Below are positions 34,295 through 42,068 of a stretch of DNA of 64,000 nt, in pieces (position 1 is the stretch's first letter; each line of letters begins with the position of its first letter). Both the position numbers and the translations under genes were made by a program. The notes below the pieces were generated by a model. The model was not told the DNA's origin, made no database searches, and was given only the letters and a program-made list of their open reading frames with translations. Origin of the DNA: Candidatus Dormiibacterota bacterium (GTDB taxonomy: Bacteria; Chloroflexota; Dormibacteria; Dormibacterales; Dormibacteraceae). The stretch spans positions 62,001 through 126,000 of the forward strand of contig PNAG01000006.1 in NCBI GenBank assembly GCA_003169845.1, read 5' to 3'.

Positions 34295-35290
34295 GTGCTG
34301 GCTCGAGCGGCGGCCGCACTGGACCGCGCCGCATTCAAACCGGCTTCGCTGCCGAATGACCTCATCACCGGAATCGCTCTGGCTCCGCCGGTGATCGCGG
34401 GCCTCATCATCTTCAAGGTCCCGGCCCTGGAGATGCTGGTGGTCGCCGTCGCCGCCGGGACGGCCGGCCAGATCGCCGCCTACTGGATCTGGCGCAAGCA
34501 CATTCCCCGCACGCAGGCGAGCCCGCTCATCGCCGCAATATTCGGAGTTGCCCTGGTCGGGGCGGGCGCGACCCTGGCCACCTCAATCGAAATTGCAATC
34601 CTCGCTGTGACCCTCGAGCTGATTCGGGCCCGTTACATCCCGGCGATCCGCGCTCAAGCAGGGCTCCTCGCGTATGCCGTGATCGCGCTCATCATGCGCG
34701 GCGCTCCATACGTCTACATCAATCCCGCCAACGGCAAGGCATTCGGCGACCCGATCAACGTCTGGTATCACTTCTTCAGCCCTGTCTCCGCTCCCATCGA
34801 CCCCATCCGCCTCTACGTCGGGAACGTACCTGGGCCCGTCTTCGCGACCTCACTGCTCGCCGTCGCGATCGGAGCGGCGTGGTTCGCGTACGCCCGTCGG
34901 GTGAGCCTGATCGTCCTCATCACGTTTCTCCTCGGGGCGGTGGTTCCGATCTATTTGTTCCATTGGGACTATCTCTTCCAGCTGGACAGCGGACCGATGT
35001 GGTTCGTCGCCGCCCTGCTGCTCGCGGACCGGCGCCTGCTCCCCGGGTCGTGGGCGATTCGCCCCGTGCTCGGGCTGGGGGCCGGCCTGCTGTCGGTCGG
35101 ATTGCGTAGAAGCGGCTATGGAATCGAGGCTTCGTTCTTCACGGTGGCGGGCGTCCAGGCCGTGATGGCTGTTTTCGTCCTGCTCTTCTGGGGAGGCTCG
35201 TCGGCCGCGGAGCGCATGAAGCGGAACCGGCGCCTGCGCCAGCGCGAGGCCCACCTCCGGGTCGTGAAGAGCGTCTCGAGGGCCGGCTAG
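34295..35290 (+). CDS. Orphan RnfD/NqrB-like integral membrane protein
   Basis: 331 residues with about ten helices. The stretch DPIRLYVGNVPGPVFATSLLAVAIGAAWFAYARRVS and the later GPMWFVAALLLADRRLLPGSWAIRPVLGLGAGLLSV follow the pattern of RnfD/NqrB (GN-x-G-SxxETS, then a conserved loop and helix). In those proteins an S/T-G-A-T motif before the GN-x-PG segment carries covalent FMN; here that stretch reads AFGDPINVWYHFF and I find no such motif. No other rnf or nqr gene is nearby. The assignment is by pattern only. GTG start. Confidence 0.6.
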   Translation: MLARAAAALDRAAFKPASLPNDLITGIALAPPVIAGLIIFKVPALEMLVVAVAAGTAGQIAAYWIWRKHIPRTQASPLIAAIFGVALVGAGATLATSIEIAILAVTLELIRARYIPAIRAQAGLLAYAVIALIMRGAPYVYINPANGKAFGDPINVWYHFFSPVSAPIDPIRLYVGNVPGPVFATSLLAVAIGAAWFAYARRVSLIVLITFLLGAVVPIYLFHWDYLFQLDSGPMWFVAALLLADRRLLPGSWAIRPVLGLGAGLLSVGLRRSGYGIEASFFTVAGVQAVMAVFVLLFWGGSSAAERMKRNRRLRQREAHLRVVKSVSRAG

Positions 35291-36411
35291 AGGATCCTCA
35301 CCTCGACCCGGGACATTCCGAGGGTCTCCGCCAGCGCCTCCGCCCTGCGACGCACCTGCGAGATCGTGGTGGCCGTCAGGCGGTGAAAAGGGTCGACCGA
35401 GATGACCAACGTCTCCTTGACCGCCTTGTGGGTCCATGTCGCGGTCGCGCGGCCATCTACGAGCACGACGGCCGATATCCATCCCGCAGTGCGGCTGACC
35501 CTGGAGTGGTGGGCCGCGTCGACGAGGTGCTCGCGGCCCGAGTGGCCCATGAGGTACGGATCGAACGCCGGCAGAAGCTGAACTGAGGCTTCCTTCGGTT
35601 GCTTTGCGAATTGCTTCGCATCGGCGGACAGGAGGTCTGCACGCCGGCCTTCGACGGAGACGGGCACGAGCTCATCGGCCAGCCCGCTCCACGCGGCCGT
35701 GCCCACTCCGGACCAGGTGCCCCACCACCGGCTGAAGTCTTGTTTGGTCGCCGGCCCGTAGGCGCGCAGGTAGCGACGCGCGATCTCGATCAGAGCCTGG
35801 TCCGGATCGACCTCGCGCCAGGCGCCGAGCCATTGCTGGGGCCTGACGAAGGTCACGCTCTGGCCTCGTGAGGGCCCAAAGCACAGGAGACCGCTGCGGG
35901 CGACCGGTTTGAGCATTCCGCCCCAACCTGACTTCATCGCATCGCGTATGCGCTGAGACCTTCCCTTGCCCACTTTCTCAGTGAGCTCTTCGCGCGTGAG
36001 GACGTGGCCATCGAGCGCCTCGCCGATGGCTTCGATCACCTCCCAGAACTCGGGTTCGCTGAGCTGGAAGAACTTGAGCCATGAGTTTCTGAGGCGTATC
36101 AAGCGGGTGCGCATGGCGGCGGTGAACAGAGGCAGATCCTCGGCCGGGACCAGGTGCAGCGTGCCGCGCATGAGCCAGGTCTTGACAAGCGTCTTGCGTT
36201 TCCAGAGTGCGTCCCGAACGTCCTCTACCCGGCAATCAACTCGGGCGCCGGCCTGCAGCTCAGCCGCAGACATCACCTGGGCCTGCACGCCGCAGATCTC
36301 ACCGACGACGCGAGAGAGGGCCGCCTTCGGCGCACGGCGCATCAGGTGATGGCGCTCGAGACGGAAAGCGTGAACCTGCGCCCAGGTCAGCTCGAGCAGC
36401 TCAGACTTCAA
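35287..36411 (-). CDS. AlkZ-like winged-helix DNA glycosylase (HTH_42 superfamily)
   Basis: 374 residues. Three winged-helix modules and a C-terminal domain are typical of the HTH_42 superfamily. The N-terminal part has ICGVQAQVMSAAELQAGARV: the Q-A-Q triplet matches the catalytic Q-x-Q motif of AlkZ, which removes interstrand crosslinks and bulky alkyl adducts; E. coli YcaQ/AlkX has Q-x-D. Further support is WLMRGTLHLVPAEDLPLF and WISAVVLVDGRATATW. TTG 36411 was selected because the frame upstream runs inside purA. It follows purA by 14 bases. Convergent, overlapping the RnfD-like gene by four bases. Confidence 0.83.
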   Translation of the reverse strand: MKSELLELTWAQVHAFRLERHHLMRRAPKAALSRVVGEICGVQAQVMSAAELQAGARVDCRVEDVRDALWKRKTLVKTWLMRGTLHLVPAEDLPLFTAAMRTRLIRLRNSWLKFFQLSEPEFWEVIEAIGEALDGHVLTREELTEKVGKGRSQRIRDAMKSGWGGMLKPVARSGLLCFGPSRGQSVTFVRPQQWLGAWREVDPDQALIEIARRYLRAYGPATKQDFSRWWGTWSGVGTAAWSGLADELVPVSVEGRRADLLSADAKQFAKQPKEASVQLLPAFDPYLMGHSGREHLVDAAHHSRVSRTAGWISAVVLVDGRATATWTHKAVKETLVISVDPFHRLTATTISQVRRRAEALAETLGMSRVEVRIL

Positions 36412-36425
36412 GGCGTTTGGCGGGA

Positions 36426-37715
36426 TCAGTCGAAGAGCTTGCGGCCGCGGGTGACGAACTGGTCGCGGCGCGGGCCCGTGCCCACCAGCTCGATCGGGAC
36501 GCCGATCAGCTCGCCGATCCGCTCGATGTACTCCTGGCATGCTTTCGGCAGGTCTTTCCAGTCGCGGGCATCGCCAATGCTCGACTCCCAGCCGGCCATC
36601 TCCTCGTAAACCGGCTTGCAGTGCTTGTAGTGGGAGATGTTCGCGATTGGGTGGTCGTATCGCTTGCCGCGAAAGTCGTAGCCGGTGCAGATCTTCAGCC
36701 GAGGCTGGTCGTCAAGGATGTCAAGGCGCATCAACGCGGCGCAGCCGACGCCGTTGAGGCGGGTGGAATAGCGGGCGACCGCCGAGTCGAACCACCCGAT
36801 GCGGCGCGGCCGGCCGGTCACGGTGCCGAACTCGTGGCCCCGTTCGCGGATCTGGTCGCCGACCTCGTCGAGCAGCTCGGAGGGGAGCGGCCCGTAGCCG
36901 ACGCGGGATGTGTACGCCTTGAAGACTCCGATCGTCAGATCGACCTTGGTCGGTGGGATGCCACTGCCCGTCAGCGCGCCGCCCGCCGTCGGGTTGGAGC
37001 TCGTCACGTAGGGGTACGTGCCAAAGTCGAGGTCGAGCATCGTGGCCTGCGCACCCTCGAGGAGGATGTTGGCCTTGCGGTCCAACGCGTCCTGGATGAG
37101 CGGGAAGGTGTCCTTGATGTAAGGGTCGAGCTGTTTCGCATATCCCATGTACTCGTCGACCATGCTCGACCAGTCGTACGCGTCCTTCCCGTAGAGCTTG
37201 GTCAGGATCGGGTTTTTCACCTGGTCGACGACGAAGGCGAGCTTCTTGCGCATGAAGGCCTCCTTCTGCAGGTCGCCGATGCGAAAGCCGATGCGCCGGA
37301 TCTTGTCGGCGTAGGCCGGACCGATGCCGCGCCAGGTGGTGCCCAGGCGATCGTCGCCCCTGGCGTCCTCCTCGAGCTGGTCGAAAAGCGGGTGGTAGCT
37401 CATGACCATGTGCGCGCGCTCGCTGACGATGAGGTTCTTCGGCTCGATTCCGCGCTCGCGCAGCTGGGAGATCTCGCGGAGCAGCACGATCGGGTCGACG
37501 ACCACGCCGTTGCCGATGACACAGACGCAGTTCGGGTAGAGGATGCCGGACGGCATGAGCTGGAATTTGAACTCGCCGTGCTCGGTGATGACGGTGTGCC
37601 CGGCGTTGTTGCCGCCCTGAGAGCGGATGACCATGTCCGCCTTCGCGGCGAGGAAGTCGATGACCTTCCCCTTGCCTTCGTCGCCCCACTGGCCGCCGAC
37701 CAGGATGATGACCAA
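36426..37715 (-). CDS. purA: Adenylosuccinate synthetase
   Basis: 429 residues, full length. Converts IMP, aspartate and GTP to adenylosuccinate in AMP synthesis. The N-terminal GTP loop is GGQWGDEGKGKVIDFLA with the catalytic Asp, then GGNNAGHTV with the catalytic His, and GPAYADKIRR and NPTAGGALTGSGIPP further on. TTG start, three bases after the dnaB stop, so it is part of a dnaB-purA-alkZ-like transcript. Confidence 0.97.
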   Translation of the reverse strand: MVIILVGGQWGDEGKGKVIDFLAAKADMVIRSQGGNNAGHTVITEHGEFKFQLMPSGILYPNCVCVIGNGVVVDPIVLLREISQLRERGIEPKNLIVSERAHMVMSYHPLFDQLEEDARGDDRLGTTWRGIGPAYADKIRRIGFRIGDLQKEAFMRKKLAFVVDQVKNPILTKLYGKDAYDWSSMVDEYMGYAKQLDPYIKDTFPLIQDALDRKANILLEGAQATMLDLDFGTYPYVTSSNPTAGGALTGSGIPPTKVDLTIGVFKAYTSRVGYGPLPSELLDEVGDQIRERGHEFGTVTGRPRRIGWFDSAVARYSTRLNGVGCAALMRLDILDDQPRLKICTGYDFRGKRYDHPIANISHYKHCKPVYEEMAGWESSIGDARDWKDLPKACQEYIERIGELIGVPIELVGTGPRRDQFVTRGRKLFD

Positions 37716-37718
37716 GGG

Positions 37719-39650
37719 TTACTCGGTTCCTGGTTCGGGCCGGCGCGTCTCCAGGTTGTAGAACCGCGTGTGGTCCCGGCGGAACTTGAGCTCGAGCATG
37801 CCGGTCGGGCCGTTGCGGTGCTTGGCGACGATGAGCTCGGCAATGCCGGGCCTCTCGTCGGATTTGTAGTACTCAGGCCGGAACAAGAACATCACGACGT
37901 CCGAGTCCTGCTCGATCGAGTTGTGCGTTATAACATTTCCTGCTACGAAGTTGTGTAGATCTTCTACGGTCAGATCATAAACTTCGTCTTCGCCGTCCGG
38001 GTCGATTGCACTGATCACGTCCCAGTAGACGTCGCTGATAGAAAGAAGTTCTAGCTCCTCTGAAGGCACTGCTTCTGCTAAGCGGCGGGCGCGTTCGCGA
38101 CTTAGATTCTGTTTGTAGATACCGGTGCCGCTGTAAGCGCTTCCGATAGCAGCTTGCATGTCGCGACCGCTGATGCCGTTCTCGGGGCCCTGCAGGAATC
38201 TCGGCAGGGCGATCCGATCACCAGGCGTGAGCTCGTCCAGGCGCCGCCAACCTTCCATCGTCAGGAACTTGTGGTTTGCGGTGGCCCGAATGCTGCGGCC
38301 GAGATTGGTGGCGAGCTTGAATACGGGTTTGCGACCAGTCGCAAAGGCGTTGGTGACTTTCCTGGCCTCCATCCGCCACCATCCCTTGTCGAGGGCAAGG
38401 ACTCGAAAGCCACTCTTACCAACGAGGTCTTTGATCGGCACGTAAGTCCCTGTGTCGGGCAGGTAGACCGGCGTGTCGCCGGCCAGGCAGCCCGACTCGC
38501 GAAGGTCGCTCAGGATCGGGCGCTTGTCGGGGCGCTGCTCTGGCGCGCGGCTCAGCTGCGAGATGGCAATCACCGGGATGCGCAGCTCGCGAGCCAATCC
38601 CTTGAGTGACCGCGAGATCGACGACACCTCCTGGACCCGGTTGTCATCGCCTCGGGCGCGGCCGTGCATCAGCTGCAGGTAGTCGATGAGGATCATGTCG
38701 ATGCCGTGCCGCATCTTGGCCTGACGGGCCTTGAGCTGAAGGCTCAACTCGTCCATCACCGGCGTGTCGTCGATGAAAATCTTCGCCTCGCCCAGCGGAC
38801 CGAGAGCGTTCGAGACGCGGTCGAACTCCGCCTCGGTCAACAAACCGCGGTGCATGCGCTGGGCGTCGATCTGCGCCTGCTCGGTAAGCAAGCGTTCGGT
38901 CAGCTGTTCCTTGGACATCTCGAGGCTGAAGATGGCCACGGACTTGTTGGCCTCCAACGCCGAGTGCAGCGCGATGTTCAAAGCCAGGCTAGTTTTTCCC
39001 ATCGCCGGCCTCCCCGCGATGATGATCAGGTCCGAGTCCTTGAACCCGCCCGTCATCCGGTCCAGGTCGTGGAACCCGGTCGGGATACCGACTATCCCCT
39101 GCCCGCTCTCCATCTGCAGCGAGATCCGCTCCATGGCCGGACCCAGCAGGTCGTACAGCCGCATCAGCTCGCGCTGGTCGCGATCGTCGGCGACGCCGAA
39201 CACGAGTGACTGCGCCTGGTTGATCGCCTCCTCGGCCTCGACCGAATCGTCGTAGCCGAAGCCGGCGATGTTCGACCCCGCCGAGATCAGCCGGCGCTTG
39301 TACGCCTTCTCCTTGACGATGCGGCCGTAATACTCGATGTTCGCGGCGGTGGGTACTGCGCCCTGCATCGACGCGAGTTGCGCCCGCCCGCCCACGCGAT
39401 CGAGCAGACCCATCGTCTGCAGCTGAGCCGCCAGGGTGACGTTGTCGATCGGCTCACCCGCGGCAAACAGATCCAGCGCAGCCCGGTAGATCTGCCCGTT
39501 GTTCTCCCGGTAGAAGTCCTCGGGATGCAGGAACTGGAGCACTTTGGCGACAGAAAGCGGGTCGAGCAAAACCGACCCGATGACCGACATCTCGGCGTCG
39601 AGGTCGTGGGGTGGCACCCTCCCCTGGACGAGAGGGATCGTGGTCGCCAA
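37719..39650 (-). CDS. dnaB: Replicative DNA helicase DnaB, intein-containing precursor
   Basis: 643 residues including a 190-residue intein (388-577), leaving a 453-residue helicase after splicing. The N-terminal primase-interacting domain is about 15-115. The RecA-like domain has Walker A GRPAMGKTS (213-221) and Walker B MILIDYLQLM (319-328). The extein motif SDLRESG/SIEQDSD is split by the intein. DnaB unwinds DNA at the replication fork. TTG start 21 bases after rplI, the common rplI-dnaB order. Confidence 0.97.
   Translation of the reverse strand: MATTIPLVQGRVPPHDLDAEMSVIGSVLLDPLSVAKVLQFLHPEDFYRENNGQIYRAALDLFAAGEPIDNVTLAAQLQTMGLLDRVGGRAQLASMQGAVPTAANIEYYGRIVKEKAYKRRLISAGSNIAGFGYDDSVEAEEAINQAQSLVFGVADDRDQRELMRLYDLLGPAMERISLQMESGQGIVGIPTGFHDLDRMTGGFKDSDLIIIAGRPAMGKTSLALNIALHSALEANKSVAIFSLEMSKEQLTERLLTEQAQIDAQRMHRGLLTEAEFDRVSNALGPLGEAKIFIDDTPVMDELSLQLKARQAKMRHGIDMILIDYLQLMHGRARGDDNRVQEVSSISRSLKGLARELRIPVIAISQLSRAPEQRPDKRPILSDLRESGCLAGDTPVYLPDTGTYVPIKDLVGKSGFRVLALDKGWWRMEARKVTNAFATGRKPVFKLATNLGRSIRATANHKFLTMEGWRRLDELTPGDRIALPRFLQGPENGISGRDMQAAIGSAYSGTGIYKQNLSRERARRLAEAVPSEELELLSISDVYWDVISAIDPDGEDEVYDLTVEDLHNFVAGNVITHNSIEQDSDVVMFLFRPEYYKSDERPGIAELIVAKHRNGPTGMLELKFRRDHTRFYNLETRRPEPGTE
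37920..38489 (-). other. Mini-intein inside DnaB (190 residues)
   Basis: Begins with Cys388 (CLAGDTPVY, block A), has block B RATANHKFLT, and ends with DLHNFVAGNVITHN; Ser578 is the first C-extein residue. All four splicing residues (Cys1, block-B Thr/His, penultimate His, terminal Asn) are present, so it should splice. No LAGLIDADG endonuclease motif is visible. The insertion point and the sequence (ATANH-FLT, GW-RLDEL, IALPR, DVYWD) match the Synechocystis DnaB intein as I remember it. The bases at 37921-37980 are 23/60 G+C, far below the flanks. Confidence 0.95.
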
Positions 39651-39671
39651 CTTCAGTGGTCCACCAAGCCC

Positions 39672-40121
39672 TTAACGGTCCTGCGTGACGATCACGTTGA
39701 CGTGGGCAGCGACGTCGCGGTGCAGCTTGAGCGAGACCTCGTGCTCGCCCAGCGTCCTGATGGGCTCCTTCATGTCGATCTTGTGCCGGTCGATCTCCAC
39801 CCGGTGCTGAGCTTTCAAAGCCGCCGCGATGTCCTGGTTGGTGATCGAGCCGAAGGCTTTGTCCTCGGCGCCGACCTTCAGCCGCACGACGACAGTCTTG
39901 TTGTCGATCTCATCCGCCAACGTCTGCGCCTCGACCCGGTCCTTGGTCTCGCGCTTGACCGCGGCCTCTTTAAGACGTTTCGCCTCGGCTTCCGCACCCT
40001 TGCCCGCCGGCACCGCAAGCTTCTTCCGCAGGAGGAAGTTGCGGCCGTAGCCGTCAGCAACCTCTTTCACGTCGCCTGCCCGGCCGACGTTCTCCACGTC
40101 CTTGGTCAGCATCACTCTCAA
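39672..40121 (-). CDS. rplI: 50S ribosomal protein L9
   Basis: 149 residues. The N-domain is RVMLTKDVENVGRAGDVKEVADGYGRNFLLRKKLAVPA with the L9 signature, then a long charged connecting helix (AEAEAKRLKEAAVKRETKDRVEA) and the C-domain. It binds 23S rRNA at the base of the L1 stalk. TTG start overlaps the stop of the YkvA-like gene (TTGA). Family length is normal. Confidence 0.97.
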   Translation of the reverse strand: MRVMLTKDVENVGRAGDVKEVADGYGRNFLLRKKLAVPAGKGAEAEAKRLKEAAVKRETKDRVEAQTLADEIDNKTVVVRLKVGAEDKAFGSITNQDIAAALKAQHRVEIDRHKIDMKEPIRTLGEHEVSLKLHRDVAAHVNVIVTQDR

Positions 40122-40537
40122 TTCCGTAGCCCCTCCGATACCGATTGATATTCGTCCTTGCGCCGTATGCGGGAGCGGAAGCGGTTCACCATTCGCCCCG
40201 CGCCATAGCGCGCGGCGCCGACCGTGTCACGCATGTCTCGATCGAAAATGCTCTGCTTCGCCTTGATCGCCTCCTGGTGCTCTCGACGCACCTCCTCCGG
40301 GCACGCCTCGACGAACGTCTCCACGGCCAGAATGCCCAGGGCCAGCATGTCCAGCTCTCCAAGAACCGGAATCCAGGCGGGGAAGTCGATCGGGCTGACG
40401 ATCAGGCCGAGCGCCGCGAGGAGCACCGCCTTCGGGGCGGCGGGCACGCGCTCGTCCCGCAAAAGGCAATAGGCAAGCTTGCCGTGTCTCGGCACATCGA
40501 TCAACACCTCTTTGGCGCGCGAAAAGACAGATGGCAT
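40118..40537 (-). CDS. YkvA/DUF1232-like membrane protein
   Basis: About 139 residues. The DUF1232 core is ALGLIVSPIDFPAWIPVLGELDMLALGILAVETFVEACP, a membrane hairpin with the SPID...P.LG..D pattern. The C-terminus is basic and charged (RMVNRFRSRIRRKDE). Function unknown. ATG 40537 is used; a TTG at 40549 is in frame. It overlaps rplI by four bases and starts the rplI-dnaB-purA run. Confidence 0.8.
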   Translation of the reverse strand: MPSVFSRAKEVLIDVPRHGKLAYCLLRDERVPAAPKAVLLAALGLIVSPIDFPAWIPVLGELDMLALGILAVETFVEACPEEVRREHQEAIKAKQSIFDRDMRDTVGAARYGAGRMVNRFRSRIRRKDEYQSVSEGLRN

Positions 40538-40646
40538 GGGGGCCGCCAAAGCCTACAGGTTTTCTTCCCCACAGAAAAGCAACTTAACTGCGGTACGCAA
40601 CGAAAAGGTGGCGATGTATGAGCGGCAGGCTGCCGCAGGCAGCCGG

Positions 40647-40747
40647 TCTGGGGGCCGAGGCCAAGGCAGGGGTGGCCCAAGGAGGAGCGCATCGAGATGC
40701 GTGACTCCGCCGGGCCGGGCCCCCTAACGCAGGCATCGGCCCCCAGA
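40647..40747 (+). ncRNA. Structured intergenic element, copy A (candidate RNA or structured repeat)
   Basis: Closing helix: 12 perfect base pairs between 40647-40658 and 40736-40747. Inside: TGGCCC (40672-40677) can pair with GGGCCG (40713-40718), and GGAG-GAG-CGCAT-CGAG-ATGCG-TGA-CTCC makes a stem-loop (40681-40708). About 70% of bases match copy B at 63685-63797, and helices differ in sequence but still pair. Strand is not certain; + is given because that is the orientation of the shared order. Both copies lie between divergent genes. Confidence 0.55.
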
Positions 40748-40784
40748 GCCGCTCAGACACGCCGCATTTTTCGATGCAGACCGC

Positions 40785-40790
40785 TAGCCT
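40785..40790 (+). promoter_or_regulatory. Candidate -10 box (leaderless) for the 40797 MFS gene
   Basis: TAGCCT, six bases before the GTG at 40797. Confidence 0.35.
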
Positions 40791-40796
40791 GTCGCC

Positions 40797-42068
40797 GTGA
40801 CAGTCCCCGCCGTACCGGTTGAAGAGGCGTCTGAGAAGTTCGGCAATCTCAGGCACACCGCGCTCAGCGCGTTCTGGTTCGGCAGCAACTTCCTCTGGAT
40901 CCCGCTGACCACGGTGTTGATCCAGAGCCAGGTGGATGCCGTCGTGCCGAAGGGTTCCCAGAACAGCGCGATCGGGTTCGCCATAGGCATCGGCGGCTTT
41001 CTCGCCATGACCGTGCCGCCGCTCGTGGGCGCCTGGTCCGACCGTTTGAACACCCGATTCGGGCGGCGCCGGCCCATCATGGCCGCGGGCACCCTGCTCA
41101 CGATTCCCGGCCTCATCTTGCTGATGACCGCCGGCAGCTACCCGCAAATCGTCGTCGGCTACGCGATCGTTCAGTTCTTCTTCAATGCGGCCGGAGCCGC
41201 ATACGCGGGGATCATCCCCGACGTGGTTCCAGCCCAGCAGTTCGGCAAAGCCAGCGGTTTCCTCGCAACCATGACCCAGCTCGGCATCGGCGGCGGCCTG
41301 GGCGTCACGTCACTGCTCGGCTCGAACCGGGCGATCTACCTGGTCTTCATCGCGGTCATCCTGCTCACGCTGATCCCGACGATCTGGGCCGCACGCAATG
41401 AGGGCCTGGCTCCCATCGCAGCGCACCCCAGGCGCTCGATCGGCGACGCGATCCGAGAGTTCCTGCGACCGCTGCACGAGGGCGACTTCGCCTGGGTCGT
41501 TTTCACCCGGCTGATGATCTCGGCCGGGATCACGGCCGTCCTGTACAACCTCCACAACTTCTTTCGGGACGTCGTCCTGACGCCAGGAACCAACCCTGAT
41601 GCGTTCACGTCGAACTGGCTCCTGGTGGTCGTCCTGACCGCGCTGCCCTTCGGCTTTTTCGGCGGGCTGCTCTCCGACCGCTGGCATCGACGAAAAGCTT
41701 TCGTGTATCTGTCCGGCGGCGCGCAGGCTTTTGTCGCCATCGTCTTCATCGCGCTCTACCCGACCGCCATCCCGCTCGTATTTGCGCTCGGGGTCGCGTA
41801 TGGAGTCGGCTACGGCCTTTACTTCGCCGTCGACTGGGCGCTCGCTTGTGACACGCTGCCGGACAAGAGCCAGTCAGCCAAGGACATGGGGCTTTTCCAT
41901 ATCGCGCTCACGATGCCCCAGGCGATCATCCCCTTCTTCGGAGGCCCGCTGATCGACTCCCTCAACGGACCGCACGGCAACGGGGGCTACCGGATCGTCT
42001 TCTCCAGCGCGGTCGTGTTCTTGTTCGTGGGCACCGTCATGGTGAGCCGCATCAAGTCGGTTCGCTGA
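40797..42068 (+). CDS. Major facilitator superfamily transporter (SLC45/GPH-like)
   Basis: 423 residues with about twelve membrane helices. The loop 2-3 motif is GAWSDRLNTRFGRRRPIMAAG, followed by the central-loop equivalent LSDRWHRRKAFVYLSGG. The pattern resembles sugar:cation or SLC45-type symporters, but the substrate is unknown. GTG start with a leaderless-type box upstream. Its 3' end overlaps the convergent GT87 gene by 82 bases, so one of the two C-terminal tails may be shorter than listed. Confidence 0.85.
   Translation: MTVPAVPVEEASEKFGNLRHTALSAFWFGSNFLWIPLTTVLIQSQVDAVVPKGSQNSAIGFAIGIGGFLAMTVPPLVGAWSDRLNTRFGRRRPIMAAGTLLTIPGLILLMTAGSYPQIVVGYAIVQFFFNAAGAAYAGIIPDVVPAQQFGKASGFLATMTQLGIGGGLGVTSLLGSNRAIYLVFIAVILLTLIPTIWAARNEGLAPIAAHPRRSIGDAIREFLRPLHEGDFAWVVFTRLMISAGITAVLYNLHNFFRDVVLTPGTNPDAFTSNWLLVVVLTALPFGFFGGLLSDRWHRRKAFVYLSGGAQAFVAIVFIALYPTAIPLVFALGVAYGVGYGLYFAVDWALACDTLPDKSQSAKDMGLFHIALTMPQAIIPFFGGPLIDSLNGPHGNGGYRIVFSSAVVFLFVGTVMVSRIKSVR

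Noticed and set aside
36207..37958. 583-codon open frame antisense to purA
   Set aside because: Composition is typical of an antisense shadow, while purA itself has all its motifs.
40640..40760. T-box leader because of GGGTGGC-like words in the structured element
   Set aside because: No stem I, no AGGGTGGNACCGCG antiterminator core, and no aminoacyl-tRNA synthetase or amino-acid gene consistently downstream of both copies.
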